Counted from the stretch's first letter, positions 6,777-14,500 are shown. The stretch: DNA of 15,055 nt from Candidatus Methylomirabilis sp. (GCA_020722945.1 DYJV01000059.1:1-15055), one strand, 5' to 3'. Numbers and translations are program-made. The notes: generated by a model from the sequence alone, not told the origin.

Positions 6777-8366
6777 ATGAACTATGGATATTATGCAGTA
6801 ATAAATTCAGAAAAATTTCCAAATAAAGAGTGCTTGATCGAAAGATCCTACGAGAAAAATAGTCGTAGATCACTCACTTGGAGAGAGTTTAACACAGAGA
6901 TAAACAGATTCTCAAATTACCTAAAAGATAAAGTAGGTATAAAGAAGGGTGATTATGTTATCCATTTTCAGAAAGATACACTCGAATGGATAATTACCTA
7001 CTTTGCAATCTGCAAACTTGGAGCAGTGGTTGTACCTCTCAATTTTAGATTTGTTGAGGCTGATGTTAAGTATTCAGCCGATGTTTGTAGCCCCACTACA
7101 ATCATTTACAGCTCAGACTTTGCAGACATCGTAAAAAATGTCAAACCTGAATTATCTTCAGTCAAAAATTATATTTATGTTGGGGACAACTGTCCCGATT
7201 TTGCTACTGATTACTTCTCTGTAATCAAAAATTACAGCAATACAGCAGAGACCATTGTTGATGTCCCTGCAGAGCATAATATTGCAATGATGTTTACATC
7301 AGGAACCACAGGTAAACCAAAACCTGTTATCCACACTCACGGCTCACTTAATTCTACTGCAATCGGCAATGGTATGAGTTACTTTGTTGAAAGAGAGGAT
7401 AATTACCTATTTTTCCTCCCACTTTATCACTCAGGGACATTTTTCTTATGGGCACCATTTTATGCCTCAGGAGCAACAGGCACAATACTAAAAGAGTTCA
7501 GAGACCCTGAATGGATAATAAAGGGAATAGCAGATGAAAAGTGCACAGATGTTTTATTTGTTGTTCCAGTAGCAATTGCTATTCTCAATGCTATCCATGC
7601 TGGCAAAATAAACCTCAATAATTACGACCTTTCAAGCTGGAAATATATGGAGATAGGTGCACAACCTGTTCCATTTCATGTAATGAAGGACCTCGTTAAT
7701 TGTCTGCCATGCGGGGTATCAAATATTTACGGTATTACCGAAGGTGGCGGCGGAGGAACTTTTAATCTCTACCCTCACGAAGTTCTTAAAAAACCGGGTT
7801 CAATAGGGAAACCTACATTTGGAGTTCAGGCAAGACTTGTTGATATGGACGGCAATGTTATTACTGAGCCCAACAAACCTGGAGAGATAACATTCCGCTC
7901 CCCAAGATTAATGAAAGAGTATTACAACAACCCTGAAATGACCAAAGAGACAATAAAAAATGGCTGGCTCTTTACAGGTGACCTTATGGAGATGGATGAA
8001 GAGGGCTATTTCTATGTAGTTGACAGAAAAAAAGATATGATAACATCTGGTGGAGAGAATATCTACCCCGTTGAGATAGAAGATGCTCTTCACGACCACC
8101 CAAAGATAGATGATGTTGCCGTAATTGGAGCACCAGATCCAAGACTTGTTGAGGTAGTTATGGCAATAGTTCAGCTTAAAAAGGGTGAAACAATGACAGA
8201 AGAGGAAGTTATAGAATTCTGTAAATCAAAAATAGCACTCTACAAAGTTCCAAGAAAAGTTGTTTTTGGTGATGTTCTCAGAAATCCTACAGGGAAGATA
8301 ATGAAACCTGCATTAAGAGAGAAATATACAGGAAGAAAAGAGGCTTTTATAGATATCAGAAAATAG
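6777..8366 (+). CDS. AMP-forming acyl-CoA ligase (second of two)
   Basis: A 529-residue class I adenylate-forming ligase. Signatures are the phosphate loop FTSGTTGKPKP (173-183), YGITEGG (318-324) followed by a run of glycines, TGD (400-402), the hinge D416 in VDRKKD, GGENIYP (425-431) and NPTGK with catalytic K507. The last residue of the phosphate loop is proline where glycine is usual. All residues known to be essential are present, so it should be active. The acid-pocket segment (LPLYHSG, about 214-220) differs from the first ligase (MPMCHINS), which points to a different substrate. It is the fourth gene of the plus-strand operon, 23 bp after the hydroxyacyl-CoA dehydrogenase, and a terminator hairpin follows its stop. 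Substrate unknown. Confidence 0.93.
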   Translation: MNYGYYAVINSEKFPNKECLIERSYEKNSRRSLTWREFNTEINRFSNYLKDKVGIKKGDYVIHFQKDTLEWIITYFAICKLGAVVVPLNFRFVEADVKYSADVCSPTTIIYSSDFADIVKNVKPELSSVKNYIYVGDNCPDFATDYFSVIKNYSNTAETIVDVPAEHNIAMMFTSGTTGKPKPVIHTHGSLNSTAIGNGMSYFVEREDNYLFFLPLYHSGTFFLWAPFYASGATGTILKEFRDPEWIIKGIADEKCTDVLFVVPVAIAILNAIHAGKINLNNYDLSSWKYMEIGAQPVPFHVMKDLVNCLPCGVSNIYGITEGGGGGTFNLYPHEVLKKPGSIGKPTFGVQARLVDMDGNVITEPNKPGEITFRSPRLMKEYYNNPEMTKETIKNGWLFTGDLMEMDEEGYFYVVDRKKDMITSGGENIYPVEIEDALHDHPKIDDVAVIGAPDPRLVEVVMAIVQLKKGETMTEEEVIEFCKSKIALYKVPRKVVFGDVLRNPTGKIMKPALREKYTGRKEAFIDIRK

Positions 8367-8411
8367 TATAAACCAACTAACCATCCATAATAAAAATAAA
8401 TTTAAAATCTT

Positions 8412-8447
8412 AAAAAAGTGGACTTCAGCATAGTCCACTTTTCTTTT
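8412..8447 (+). terminator. Terminator or attenuator between ligase and iorA
   Basis: AAAAGTGGACT (8414-8424) pairs perfectly with AGTCCACTTTT (8432-8442) around a seven-base loop, followed by CTTTT. This is a good intrinsic terminator. Only about a dozen bases separate it from the iorA ribosome site (AAGGAGG, 8459-8465), too few for a promoter. Transcription of iorAB must therefore start upstream and pass the hairpin, so partial termination or attenuation is likely. Confidence 0.7.
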
Positions 8448-8469
8448 AAAATTAAATAAAGGAGGAGTT

Positions 8470-10215
8470 ATGAAGGAGTTATTGTCAGGTAATGAGGCAA
8501 TCGCAAGGGGTATTTATGAATCTGGAGTAAGGTTAGCCTCTGCTTACCCGGGCACACCAAGCACAGAGATACTTGAAAATCTTGCATCCAAATATAAAGA
8601 GATATATTCAGAGTGGGCTACTAATGAAAAAGTGGCACTTGAAGTAGCTATTGGAGCTTCTATGGCTGGTGCAAGATCAGTTGCTACAATGAAACATGTC
8701 GGGTTAAATGTTGCTGCGGATCCTCTATTTACAGTCTCATATACCGGAGTTAACGGTGGCCTCGTATTAGTAACTTGTGATGACCCTGAACTACACAGCT
8801 CTCAAAACGAACAGGACAACAGATATTATGGCAAATCTGCCAAAATGCCTATAATAGAACCATCTGACAGTCAAGAAGCAAAAGATTTTATAAAAGAGGC
8901 ATTCAAGATAAGTGAAGAGTTTGATACACCTGTTCTTTTTAGAAGCACGACAAGAATTTCACACTCTAAAAGTATAGTTGAGCTTGGTAAAAGGGTTGAG
9001 AAAGATATGCCAAAGGAGCTCTCCAAAGAATCTTCCAAATATACAATGCTTCCTGTAAATGCAAGGAAAAGACACCCTATTGTAGAAGAACGATTGAAGA
9101 AACTATCTGAATTTGGAGTCTCTTCAAATCTCAACAAAGTTGAATACAACAGCAAAACATTAGGCATCGTAACCTCTGGAATATCTTATCAGTATGCAAA
9201 AGAAGTTTTTCCCGATGCATCATTTTTAAAACTTGGGCTTACATTCCCTCTACCAGCAAAATTAGTAAAAGAGTTTGCTTCAAAGGTAGACAAGTTGTGG
9301 GTCATAGAGGAGCTTGATCCATTTCTTGAAAACGAGATAAAATTACTTGGGGTTAATGTCGAAAAAGGTAAAAACACTCTCCCTGTTTGTGGAGAGTTAA
9401 ACCAAAAAATATTAAGAAAAGCATTTGGAGTAAAAGGTGAAGAGCAAGTTTTTGCTGCATCAGAAAATTTACCGCTAAGACCTCCAACCTTATGTCCCGG
9501 ATGTGCTCACAGAGGTTTATTTACAGTTCTTGGGAAACTAAAATGTTTTGTTTCAGGTGATATTGGATGTTATACACTTGGAGCATTGCCTCCACTATCT
9601 GCTATGCATTCAACCGTATGTATGGGTGCAAGTATCAGTATGGCTCACGGAATAAGAAAAGTTTTTACACCTGATTCAATCAAAAATAAAACTGTCGCAG
9701 TTATTGGAGATTCCACCTTTTTTCATTCAGGTATCACTTCACTACTCGATATGATTTACAACAATGGCAGTGGTGTGGTTATCATAATGGACAATAGGAT
9801 TACAGCTATGACCGGTGGTCAGGAAAATCCCGGCTCAGGGAAAACATTGCTTTCAGAACCAACAATCGTTACAGATGTCTTTGATGTTGTAAAAGCACTT
9901 GGAGTAAAACATGCATACCAATTCAATTCTTACGACCTTAAAGCAACAGAAGCTATCCTCAAAGAAGCTCTTGACCGTGACGGGCTGACTGTCCTTGTTT
10001 GTAAACAGCCTTGTGTTTTACAGTATAAAGTTTTCAAACAACCGCTTAAAGTTGATGTTGATAAATGTAAAGGGTGCAAATCGTGTATAAAAGTCGGCTG
10101 TATAGCTCTCAACCTCAAAGAGATAAATGGAGAGGTAAAAGCTGAAATTGACGAAAATATGTGCGTAGGTTGCGGCGTATGTGCCCAAGTATGTAAATTT
10201 GATGCAATAAATTAA
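8470..10215 (+). CDS. iorA: Indolepyruvate:ferredoxin oxidoreductase, alpha subunit
   Basis: A 581-residue thiamin-diphosphate enzyme subunit. With IorB it oxidatively decarboxylates a 2-oxo acid, classically an aryl pyruvate, to acyl-CoA and CO2, reducing ferredoxin. The N-terminal pyrimidine-binding domain has SAYPGTPSTEI (24-34) and KHVGLNVAADP (75-85). The thiamin-diphosphate domain begins near CPGCAHRG (342-349), continues with GDIGCYTLG and has the GDS (413-415) to DN (441-442) cofactor motif. The C-terminus is a ferredoxin domain with C533, C536, C539, C544 and C565, C568, C571, C575, enough for two 4Fe-4S clusters; the first has a C-x4-C ending. Length is slightly short but normal for the family. 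It is 17 bp ahead of iorB. The substrate could be an aryl or a branched 2-oxo acid; context links it to acyl-CoA catabolism. Confidence 0.93.
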   Translation: MKELLSGNEAIARGIYESGVRLASAYPGTPSTEILENLASKYKEIYSEWATNEKVALEVAIGASMAGARSVATMKHVGLNVAADPLFTVSYTGVNGGLVLVTCDDPELHSSQNEQDNRYYGKSAKMPIIEPSDSQEAKDFIKEAFKISEEFDTPVLFRSTTRISHSKSIVELGKRVEKDMPKELSKESSKYTMLPVNARKRHPIVEERLKKLSEFGVSSNLNKVEYNSKTLGIVTSGISYQYAKEVFPDASFLKLGLTFPLPAKLVKEFASKVDKLWVIEELDPFLENEIKLLGVNVEKGKNTLPVCGELNQKILRKAFGVKGEEQVFAASENLPLRPPTLCPGCAHRGLFTVLGKLKCFVSGDIGCYTLGALPPLSAMHSTVCMGASISMAHGIRKVFTPDSIKNKTVAVIGDSTFFHSGITSLLDMIYNNGSGVVIIMDNRITAMTGGQENPGSGKTLLSEPTIVTDVFDVVKALGVKHAYQFNSYDLKATEAILKEALDRDGLTVLVCKQPCVLQYKVFKQPLKVDVDKCKGCKSCIKVGCIALNLKEINGEVKAEIDENMCVGCGVCAQVCKFDAIN

Positions 10216-10232
10216 TCAATTAAGGAGGAGAT

Positions 10233-10814
10233 ATGAAGACTTTTAATATAGTTCTTGCAGGTGTTGGAGGTCAGGGAGTTATCCTTGCAAGTAAAATTTT
10301 GAGCGAAGTTGGGATATCACAAGGTCTCGATGTAAAACAGAGTGAAGTCCATGGAATGAGCCAGAGGGGTGGTAGCGTTACAAGCCATGTTAAAATAGGT
10401 TCAAAAGTTTATTCGCCACTTATTACTGAGGGTGAAGCAGATATTGTTCTTGCTTTTGAACTACTTGAAGGGATGAGGAATAAACATTATCTTAAAAAAG
10501 GCGGACAAATTATATACAACACATCAAGAGTAAATCCGATTACTGTATCATCAGGTGCCGTAAAATATCCAGAAAATATCGAGAGTGAACTCAAAAATCT
10601 TGATTGTGAAGTGCATGGATTAGACGCTTTTGATCTATCGAAAAAAGTTGGCAACACTAAATCAGCAAACGTTGTTCTTGTAGGAGCTGTTTCAAAATTT
10701 CTCACTTTCATAGATGAAAATAAATGGAAAGAGGTTATAAAAAGTAGTGTCCCTGCAAAAGTTTTAGACCTTAATTTAAAAGCATTTGAAGCAGGTAGAA
10801 ATAGTGTCCAATAA
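10233..10814 (+). CDS. iorB: Indolepyruvate:ferredoxin oxidoreductase, beta subunit
   Basis: A 193-residue partner of IorA, built from the single pyruvate/ketoisovalerate oxidoreductase gamma-type domain. Diagnostic motifs are GVGGQGVILASKIL (10-23) and the EVHGMSQRGGSV segment (38-49), which the family uses at the subunit and CoA-binding interface. It has no cysteine clusters, as expected, because the iron-sulfur centres are on IorA. AAGGAGGA sits just before the start, 17 bp from the iorA stop, so the two are co-translated or at least co-transcribed. No terminator hairpin is visible directly after its stop, so some read-through into the TRAP genes is possible. Confidence 0.92.
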   Translation: MKTFNIVLAGVGGQGVILASKILSEVGISQGLDVKQSEVHGMSQRGGSVTSHVKIGSKVYSPLITEGEADIVLAFELLEGMRNKHYLKKGGQIIYNTSRVNPITVSSGAVKYPENIESELKNLDCEVHGLDAFDLSKKVGNTKSANVVLVGAVSKFLTFIDENKWKEVIKSSVPAKVLDLNLKAFEAGRNSVQ

Positions 10815-10843
10815 AACCTTGTTTGTTTTTTTGGTAATTGTTG

Positions 10844-10882
10844 TTGACTATTTTGATTTTTTCTGATACTAATTTTTATATC
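10844..10882 (+). promoter_or_regulatory. Possible sigma-70-type promoter for the TRAP operon
   Basis: Two overlapping readings are possible in the 120-bp gap. TTGACT (10844-10849) is followed 17 bases later by TACTAA preceded by TG, an extended -10 form. Alternatively TTGATT (10853-10858) is followed 18 bases later by TATATC (10877-10882). Neither is strong. No GG-N10-GC sigma-54 element is present, unlike in the divergent region. Confidence 0.3.
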
Positions 10883-10902
10883 TAAACTAAAAATTGTTTA
10901 GA
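10881..10902. promoter_or_regulatory. Small dyad upstream of dctP, possible operator
   Basis: TCTAAAC (10881-10887) and GTTTAGA (10896-10902) form a perfect 7-bp inverted repeat with an eight-base spacer, 32 bp before the dctP start and overlapping or just below the candidate promoter. Size and position suit a dimeric repressor site, but AT-rich chance is not excluded. Confidence 0.3.
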
Positions 10903-10934
10903 ACCACAAAATTTATTTTATTAAGGAGGAGATT

Positions 10935-11993
10935 ATGTATTTAAAAAAGTTTTTTAGAGTTTCATTTTTATCTGTTGTTCTGTTATCTTTTTCTCTTACT
11001 TCTTTATCTTTTGCTAAAGAAGATCCTATGGCAAAATGGAAACCAAAGTTTGACACCAAAAAAGCTAAATACTATTTTAAAGTATCCAATGTTTCTAACC
11101 CTGTATTAGAAGGTGTAAAGACAGGATTTAACGTAAGAGATGCATTATGGGAAAAATCTAATGGTCAGATGGGTATGGATTACTATCCATTCTCTCAGCT
11201 TGGTGGAGAAGTAGAAGTTTTTAATATGCTTCAGACAGGGACAATTCAAGGTATGGCTATATCTTCTGTTGCAGCAGCAAATTTTGGTCCAAGAATGGGT
11301 ATAGTTAATGTTCCTTTTGTTATTGATAGTTTCAAAAAACTTGAAGCTTTTGTTGACAACAAAGAGATATTTCAGCCATTTCTTGATGGAATGAAAGACA
11401 AAGGTATCAAAGGTATTAACTTCAGTGGTTACGGTAATTACGGTTGGGCATCCACAAAACCTATAAAAACTTTAGCTGATGCTAAATCTGTCAAATTCAG
11501 AATAGCTGAAGCACCAGTCAACAAAGATTCTTACGCTGCATGGGGACTTAATCCTGTTGTAATGCCTTGGCCTGATGTTCCTATCGCACTCAAACAAGGT
11601 GTTATCGAAGGTCTTGATCATACTCCTGCTGTTTGCTGGATCACCAAAAAGATGGAAGTTTGTAAATATTACACAGTGTTAGACTATGCTCAAGGATTAT
11701 TTATCTGGATTGTCAATCAAGCATGGTATAACAAATTACCTCAAGATTTACAAAAAGTTTTCACAGATATTGTAAATGAAGAGTGTAAAAAAGCAAGATC
11801 TCTCACACAGAAACAGGAAGAAGATTCAATTGCTGCTGCTAAAAAAGCAGGTATCACTTTCTTTACACTTCCTGACAAAGATATGGCAGATCTAAAGAAA
11901 ATGACAGCAGAAAAAGTTTATCCAAGACAAGCTGAGATCATAGGCAAAGATTATTTTGAAAAAGTTAGAGCTTTTATGGCTACAGTTAAGTAA
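10935..11993 (+). CDS. dctP: TRAP transporter periplasmic solute-binding protein (DctP type)
   Basis: A 352-residue exported binding protein. A lysine-rich start, a hydrophobic core (about 9-24) and SFA-KED give a standard signal peptide, with likely cleavage after A27. There is no lipobox cysteine. The mature part has the family layout: QLGGEVEVFNMLQTGTIQG (88-106), the binding arginine R189 in VKFRIAEAP, and QGVIEGLDHTP (221-231) in the slot normally ending in a D-G-x-E-N-P-like motif. R189 is expected to grip a substrate carboxylate. A cysteine and several aromatic residues near the site (W211, W235) could shape it for a larger or aromatic acid, which is speculative. AAGGAGGA precedes the start. 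A strong hairpin follows the stop, so this subunit may be made in excess over the membrane parts. Confidence 0.92.
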   Translation: MYLKKFFRVSFLSVVLLSFSLTSLSFAKEDPMAKWKPKFDTKKAKYYFKVSNVSNPVLEGVKTGFNVRDALWEKSNGQMGMDYYPFSQLGGEVEVFNMLQTGTIQGMAISSVAAANFGPRMGIVNVPFVIDSFKKLEAFVDNKEIFQPFLDGMKDKGIKGINFSGYGNYGWASTKPIKTLADAKSVKFRIAEAPVNKDSYAAWGLNPVVMPWPDVPIALKQGVIEGLDHTPAVCWITKKMEVCKYYTVLDYAQGLFIWIVNQAWYNKLPQDLQKVFTDIVNEECKKARSLTQKQEEDSIAAAKKAGITFFTLPDKDMADLKKMTAEKVYPRQAEIIGKDYFEKVRAFMATVK

Positions 11994-12003
11994 TTCTATT
12001 TAT

Positions 12004-12033
12004 AAAGGGGATGTATCTCATCCCCTTTTCTTT
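12004..12033 (+). terminator. Terminator or transcript-stabilising hairpin between dctP and dctQ
   Basis: AAAGGGGATG (12004-12013) pairs perfectly with CATCCCCTTT (12019-12028) around a five-base loop, followed by TCTTT. It lies 10 bp past the dctP stop and within the 87-bp dctP-dctQ gap. It would reduce transcription into dctQM or protect the dctP messenger. Confidence 0.7.
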
Positions 12034-12080
12034 ATCTTTAAATTCAAATTCTATTTTTTACTAAAAATGAGGGACTAATT

Positions 12081-12575
12081 ATGCTAAATTTTCTTAAAAA
12101 ATTAGATAAAACATTGTCCATTTTTGAAAATTGGACACTTTTTTTTACAACAATGTTAGGCTTAATAGTTTTATTTGTCGCTGTTGTTTTAAGATATAGC
12201 ATCAGCTATACATTAGCATGGGCAGATGAGCTTGTGAGGGATGTAATCATCTATACTACATTGATAGGTTGTAGTGTTGCTGTCCGAAATAGGGGTATGC
12301 TCAAAATAGATGCTCTTACCCAGATAGTTCCAGCCCTAAAACCTATCTGTGAATATATTGCAAATATCGCAACACTCATTTTCTCTATCATTATTATCAA
12401 ATATGGGTATCAGATGGTATTACAGCAGTATAACACAAAGCAATATAGCGTAATTCTCGAAATCCCACTCTATCTACTATACCTTATCTTACCTACAATG
12501 GGAGTATTGATGCTTATACGTATTTTAATGGTTTTTTATGAAGATATTACAAAAAATAAATTTCTTCAAAAATAA
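12081..12575 (+). CDS. dctQ: TRAP transporter small membrane subunit (DctQ type)
   Basis: A 164-residue inner-membrane protein with four predicted hydrophobic segments (about 18-38, 52-68, 89-112, 130-152), as usual for DctQ. The family signature is clear: an A-W-A-D-E-L-x-R segment at 46-53, then S-x-A-V-R-N-R-G-M-L-K-I-D at 65-77. It pairs with DctM to form the sodium-coupled transporter that accepts substrate from the binding protein. GAGGG (12069-12073) lies seven bases before the ATG, a weaker ribosome site than its neighbours have. It is 23 bp ahead of dctM and behind the hairpin that follows dctP. No fusion to DctM. Confidence 0.92.
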   Translation: MLNFLKKLDKTLSIFENWTLFFTTMLGLIVLFVAVVLRYSISYTLAWADELVRDVIIYTTLIGCSVAVRNRGMLKIDALTQIVPALKPICEYIANIATLIFSIIIIKYGYQMVLQQYNTKQYSVILEIPLYLLYLILPTMGVLMLIRILMVFYEDITKNKFLQK

Positions 12576-12598
12576 ATAAAAGTTAGGAGATATTTTAT

Positions 12599-13900
12599 AT
12601 GGAAGGTTCAACTTCTACGTACATAACCATAGGTTTAATAATGTTGGGGCTTATGTTCACCACAATCCCTGTATTTATGTCTTTATTCTTTACTGCTGTT
12701 ATCGGCTTTGTAGTTTTTCAGGATTACCCTATTATAATGCTTGCACAAGCACTCTTTAGAAGTATGGATAACTTTGCACTTGTAGTAGTTTTGTTCTTTA
12801 TACTTTGTGGCAATATTATGACCACAGGTAAAATAGTTGACAAGCTAATCCGTGTAGCAAATGCCTTTGTTGGATGGATGCCTGGTGGGCTTGGAATGGC
12901 TGGTGTAGTAGCATGTGCTCTATTTGGAGCAATATCAGGCTCTACTGTTGCAACTGTTGTTGCTATAGGTGGATTTATGATTCCAGCTCTTTTAGAAAAT
13001 GGATATGATGAGTCTTATACAGTAGGTGTTATGACTGCCTCACCAATACTTGGAATAGTTATCCCTCCAAGTATATCTATGATACTTTACTCAATGATCA
13101 CCAATGATTCACTTGAAGCTCTCTTTATGACAGGATTTGTCCCTGGTATAATGATCGTTATAGCTTTCTGTATATATTCATACTATATTGCCAAAAAGAA
13201 AAATTTCAAACTCCTCCCCAAACCACCAGCAAAAGAGATTTTAGCTGCTTTCAAAGATGGTTTTTGGGCTCTTATGCTCCCTGTATTGATTTTTGGAGGG
13301 ATATTTTCAGGTGCATTCACTGCTAATGAAGCAGCAGTTGTTGCTTGTATGTATGCTTTTTTTGTTGAAATATTCATTCATAAAAGTATGGGATTAAAAG
13401 AGGTATACAAAGTTACTGTTTCATCAGCAGTTACTTCAGCTTCCCTTCTTATAATAGTTGCTGGAGCTACTTGTTTTGGTAAATACCTTACTCTTGAGCA
13501 GATACCATCAATCATCACAGAAGCTGTAATACAGCATATACAGTCACCATGGGTTTTCCTTCTTATAGTCAATATTCTTTTACTTATTGTAGGGACATTT
13601 ATGGATATTATCTCTGCTACTCTTATCCTTACTCCAATATTTATACCAATGCTTCATCAATTTGGGATCAACTCAATTCATTTTGGGCTTCTTATGACAA
13701 TAAATCTTGGGATAGGTTATATTACACCACCTCTTGGGGTAAGTTTGTTTATTACAGGTGCAATGGTAAAGCGGGATATAATTTATGTTACCAAAGCCAT
13801 TCTCCCATTTCTCCTTATTCAGATAGCTATTCTTGCAATACTAACTTACATCCCTGATATTTCACTTTTTTTACCTAAACTATTTTACGGCATAAAATAA
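12599..13900 (+). CDS. dctM: TRAP transporter large membrane subunit (DctM type)
   Basis: A 433-residue, highly hydrophobic protein of full DctM length, with about a dozen membrane segments. It is the ion-coupled transport channel of the TRAP system. Characteristic stretches are GAISGSTVATV (110-120), the hairpin motif GIVIPPSISM (152-161), GGIFSGAFTANEAA (233-246), GTFMD (332-336) and GIGYITPPLGVSLF (371-384). The two repeats of the protein each contain a P-P motif, as expected for the elevator-type ion transporter fold. AGGAG (12585-12589) precedes the ATG. The gene is 12 bp ahead of the UspA-family gene, an arrangement also found in some other TRAP operons. Confidence 0.94.
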   Translation: MEGSTSTYITIGLIMLGLMFTTIPVFMSLFFTAVIGFVVFQDYPIIMLAQALFRSMDNFALVVVLFFILCGNIMTTGKIVDKLIRVANAFVGWMPGGLGMAGVVACALFGAISGSTVATVVAIGGFMIPALLENGYDESYTVGVMTASPILGIVIPPSISMILYSMITNDSLEALFMTGFVPGIMIVIAFCIYSYYIAKKKNFKLLPKPPAKEILAAFKDGFWALMLPVLIFGGIFSGAFTANEAAVVACMYAFFVEIFIHKSMGLKEVYKVTVSSAVTSASLLIIVAGATCFGKYLTLEQIPSIITEAVIQHIQSPWVFLLIVNILLLIVGTFMDIISATLILTPIFIPMLHQFGINSIHFGLLMTINLGIGYITPPLGVSLFITGAMVKRDIIYVTKAILPFLLIQIAILAILTYIPDISLFLPKLFYGIK

Positions 13901-13912
13901 AAGGAGTCCACA

Positions 13913-14344
13913 ATGACAATGAGAATATTGCTCCCAGTAGATGAGAGAGAAGGTTCTATAAGGACAAGTAATTACTTTATAAGAATGAAAGATAGATTTA
14001 ATCCAGTGATCAATTTAATAACAGTATACGACGATACTCAACTTCAAGGTCACGGTCTTCTCGGTGATGTAGAGGAGAAAATTCGCCAAACAGCAGATAA
14101 AATAGGTGAGAAATTACTCAATAATTATCGCACCAAATTAGAGAATGCTGGGATATTTATAGAAAATGCCTATATGGTTTCAGGGGCTCCCGGTGAATCT
14201 ATATGCAAAGAATCTGACAAACTAAATGTTGATATGATAGCTATCTCCCCAAGTAACAATAGTAATCTTATGAACTGCATTCTTGGCTCTGTTACTCACT
14301 ATGTAATTCACAATGCAAGTATGCCTGTTATACTAATAAGATAA
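13913..14344 (+). CDS. UspA-family protein linked to the TRAP transporter
   Basis: A 143-residue universal-stress-protein-type domain, one-domain length. The N-terminal strand RILLPVD, the middle GAPGESICKES (91-101) and the C-terminal GSVTHYVIHNASMPVILIR identify the fold. In ATP-binding members the loop reads G-x2-G-x9-G-S/T. Here the loop is SPSNNSNLMNCILGS (112-126), with S112, N115 and N118 in place of the glycines, so nucleotide binding may be altered or lost. It starts 12 bp after dctM and is the last gene before the terminator. TeaD of the Halomonas ectoine TRAP transporter is a known UspA-type regulator of transport encoded in the same kind of position, which suggests a similar role here. 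AAGGAG precedes the ATG at 13913; a second in-frame ATG is two codons later. Confidence 0.85.
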   Translation: MTMRILLPVDEREGSIRTSNYFIRMKDRFNPVINLITVYDDTQLQGHGLLGDVEEKIRQTADKIGEKLLNNYRTKLENAGIFIENAYMVSGAPGESICKESDKLNVDMIAISPSNNSNLMNCILGSVTHYVIHNASMPVILIR

Positions 14345-14364
14345 TCTACAATATTTCTACCATT

Positions 14365-14401
14365 AAAAAAAGAGAGCATCGTTTTGATGCTCTCTTTTTT
14401 T
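14365..14401 (+). terminator. Strong rho-independent terminator of the TRAP-usp operon
   Basis: The stem AAAAAAAGAGAGCATC (14365-14380) pairs perfectly with GATGCTCTCTTTTTTT (14386-14401) around the loop GTTTT. It ends in a T run and lies about 20 bp past the usp stop. Its A and T arms could in principle work in both directions. Confidence 0.9.
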
Positions 14402-14408
14402 GCTTATC

Positions 14409-14500
14409 AAGGAGAGGCAAAGCCTGACGGGGTGTCCTTTTCTTTTATTTTTCTTCTTTTGTTTTTGTTTTAACTCCCCTTCCCATTGAGGAGGAGGGTT
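14409..14500. repeat. Partial, diverged repeat unit
   Basis: Begins with a small hairpin, AGGC-aaa-GCCT (14415-14425), followed by TGACGGGGTG, the same framework as in module B but with different hairpin arms. A T-rich tract and an imperfect C-rich/G-rich hairpin (about 14473-14499) follow. It joins directly to module B'. Confidence 0.55.

Noticed and set aside
10833-10847. Sigma-54-like TGG...TTG upstream of dctP
   Set aside because: The bases ten positions after GG are TG, not GC, so the invariant -12 element is missing.
12115-12137. TGTCCA...TGGACA inverted repeat inside the start of dctQ
   Set aside because: Only six paired bases at each end, within coding sequence; chance is the simpler explanation.
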